The notes under the pieces were generated by a model. The model saw nothing but the letters and a program-made list of their open reading frames with translations, made no database searches and was not told where the DNA came from. The position numbers and the translations under genes are program-made. Shown piece by piece: positions 56,515-57,536 of a DNA stretch of 57,536 bases. Position 1 is the stretch's first letter; each line of letters begins with the position of its first letter. This DNA is from Mesorhizobium sp. (GTDB taxonomy: Bacteria; Pseudomonadota; Alphaproteobacteria; Rhizobiales; Rhizobiaceae). The DNA lies in the NCBI RefSeq assembly GCF_004963255.1, contig NZ_SUGA01000037.1:1-57536 (forward strand), given 5' to 3'.

Positions 56515-56931
56515 TCAGGCGCCCGACCGACGCGCCGGCTGCCTCTGGAAACCATCGTGGGTCGGGATCGAATGCAGCCGGTCCAGCCATTTCAAGCGCG
56601 ACTGCATGAAGACCTGGGCGTCCGGCCGGTATTCGCCCGGATCGGTCAAGGTGGCGGCGTGAACGTGGATCTCCGACGGCCATCTTGTCGAGCGGAAATA
56701 GAGCCTGGTGCCACAGGACGGACAGAAGCCGCGAAACGTGTCCGTGCTGCTTTCATAGTGCCTGATGTCGCCGGCCCAGTTCAGCTCATCGGCCCTCAGC
56801 CCCAGGAAGGCGGTGAAGGGAGACGAGGTGGCACGCTGGCAATCGGCGCAGTGACAGACTAGATTGCGGATGATGTCGCCGGAATATGTCCAGGTGACCG
56901 CTACGCACATGCAATGCCCGCTGAGTGCCAT
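56515..56931 (-). CDS. GFA-family zinc-binding protein (glutathione-dependent formaldehyde-activating enzyme-like)
   Basis: 138 residues from the ATG at 56931, preceded by AAGGGGGAAG. Zinc ligands of the CENP-V/GFA fold: CHCADCQRAT, GFCPSCGTRLYF and an N-terminal CMC. The middle part IRNLVCHC and PSEIHVHAATLTDP are family-typical. GFA proteins help form S-hydroxymethyl-glutathione in some species; here the function is inferred from fold only. It faces the outer-membrane protein gene across its terminator. Confidence 0.9.
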   Translation of the reverse strand: MALSGHCMCVAVTWTYSGDIIRNLVCHCADCQRATSSPFTAFLGLRADELNWAGDIRHYESSTDTFRGFCPSCGTRLYFRSTRWPSEIHVHAATLTDPGEYRPDAQVFMQSRLKWLDRLHSIPTHDGFQRQPARRSGA

Positions 56932-57015
56932 CGCTTCCCCCTTGGCCATGCGTTCGTCATCACCGGCGCAGCCGATAGTGACACATCGCCGTCCGGAAAG
57001 TGGCGAGTCAGCGGC

Positions 57016-57393
57016 TTACGCGCGCTTCTTTGCGACCTTGGCGGATTTATCCTTCGGCGGCAGGGACTGGACAAAGGCCAGAGCAAGATCGAGCCAGAAG
57101 GCGAGATCGGCCTCGCTCGCCGTGCCTTCCGGCCCGACGTGGAGATAGCCTTCCATCGAGCGCCCGCCCATTTCCATCGGACGCGCATGGGGACGAGCAG
57201 CCGCCGCAGCATGCGCGTCCTTGCCGACGCGGACCAACAGCCCGCGCTTCGAGGTGCCGATCAGCATGTTGCCGTTGATCATGAAGCAGGTGCCGCCGAA
57301 CATCTTCTGCTCGGTGAAGCCACGGCGACCGAGGGCGGCGCGCAGGCGCTCGACCATCGGATCGGGCGCGACATTGGTTGAGGGCTTTGCCAT
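57016..57393 (-). CDS. TfoX N-terminal-domain protein
   Basis: 125 residues from the ATG at 57393 (GGAGTGG upstream). The TfoX_N pattern is DPMVERLRAALGRRGFTEQK, MFGGTCFMINGNMLIG and GLLVRVGKDAHAAA, with a C-terminal helix ADLAFWLDLALAFVQSL and a Lys-rich tail. The TfoX C-terminal domain is absent, as in most alphaproteobacterial members. Function in this setting is unknown. No gene is seen from 57394 to the window end. Confidence 0.9.
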   Translation of the reverse strand: MAKPSTNVAPDPMVERLRAALGRRGFTEQKMFGGTCFMINGNMLIGTSKRGLLVRVGKDAHAAAAARPHARPMEMGGRSMEGYLHVGPEGTASEADLAFWLDLALAFVQSLPPKDKSAKVAKKRA

Positions 57394-57536
57394 GCTCACC
57401 ACTCCGACTTGGATGACATCAGGCAAGCATGGAAGCGGGTGGGCGTTCAAGGTGGGCGCGAGGCCGAAGCTGCCAATCTCCCCCCTTGTGAGGGCTTTGC
57501 ACGGAACTGAGTTGGTGATTCGGTAGGTCCGGAATG

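Noticed and set aside
1..57536. CRISPR arrays, rRNA genes, complete insertion sequences
   Set aside because: No regularly spaced repeat array, no rRNA-like segment and no transposase with terminal repeats was recognised on reading.

Overview
The window looks like a chromosome segment of a Mesorhizobium-type alphaproteobacterium (order Hyphomicrobiales). This is inferred from high-GC genes with strong third-position GC bias, three tandem DUF680 small secreted proteins, MucR/Ros, DUF982 and HdaA homologues, an Omp25-like porin, and rhizobial palindromic intergenic repeats, including one inserted in frame in a transporter gene. No species can be fixed from sequence alone.

Positions 1 to about 7350 are the integrase-proximal part of a genomic island. 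A P4-type tyrosine recombinase (5936-7159, minus) abuts the 3' end of a tRNA-Arg(TCT) gene (7348-7424, minus). The island genes are visibly more AT-rich and carry defence and accessory functions: a two-gene Thoeris system (thsA 826-2265 SIR2-SLOG, thsB 348-824 TIR-like), a divergent secreted or anchored HExxH metallopeptidase, a frameshifted gene of unknown family, a DUF6602-like PD-(D/E)xK-type protein, a decayed second copy of the unknown gene's 3' tail, and a five-helix membrane protein. The far attachment site lies left of the window.

7480-13000 is mixed: NDUFS4-like complex I subunit, an FMN reductase fused to a SnoaL/NTF2-like domain, a flavin monooxygenase, a pyridoxamine-oxidase-fold protein, tRNA-Pro(TGG), about 800 bases without a confident gene, and a FitAB/VapBC-type toxin-antitoxin pair with a twin palindromic operator. 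12946-18138 is core: hdaA, a PerM/AI-2E family permease and a CDP-alcohol phosphatidyltransferase divergent from purM-purN, then a truncated ParD-like ORF and a SixA-like phosphatase. 18214-19238 holds the three DUF680 genes. 19722-24698 has a TctDE-like two-component pair convergent with an ABC importer operon of the SsuABC/TauABC/NMT1 type.

24865-34660 carries dapB, a 926-residue Sel1-repeat exported protein, a molybdopterin oxidoreductase, an ABC-F ATPase, and small secreted or cytosolic proteins. 34665-39410 has a MucR-type regulator, an EamA permease interrupted in frame by a palindromic repeat, a 2OG-Fe(II) oxygenase-like gene translationally coupled to it, and a divergent LysR regulator with a CtrA-like box in the shared promoter region. 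39778-47708 contains a UvrD-family helicase, DUF982, a fatty-acid-hydroxylase-family membrane protein, a diguanylate cyclase, a secreted protein built from 14-residue Gly-rich repeats, DinB, GST, DUF1905 and ndk.

48137-49620 (minus) is a fluoride-resistance locus: a fluoride (crcB) riboswitch with an overlapping intrinsic terminator, two adjacent crcB/Fluc genes and a DUF190 PII-like gene. 50621-55378 is a minus-strand cluster (pteridine-reductase-like SDR, uvrC, pgsA, moaD, moaE, a damaged CPCC zinc-ribbon ORF). The window ends with an outer-membrane beta-barrel protein, a GFA-family protein and a TfoX N-terminal-domain protein. No CRISPR array, rRNA or complete insertion sequence was seen.
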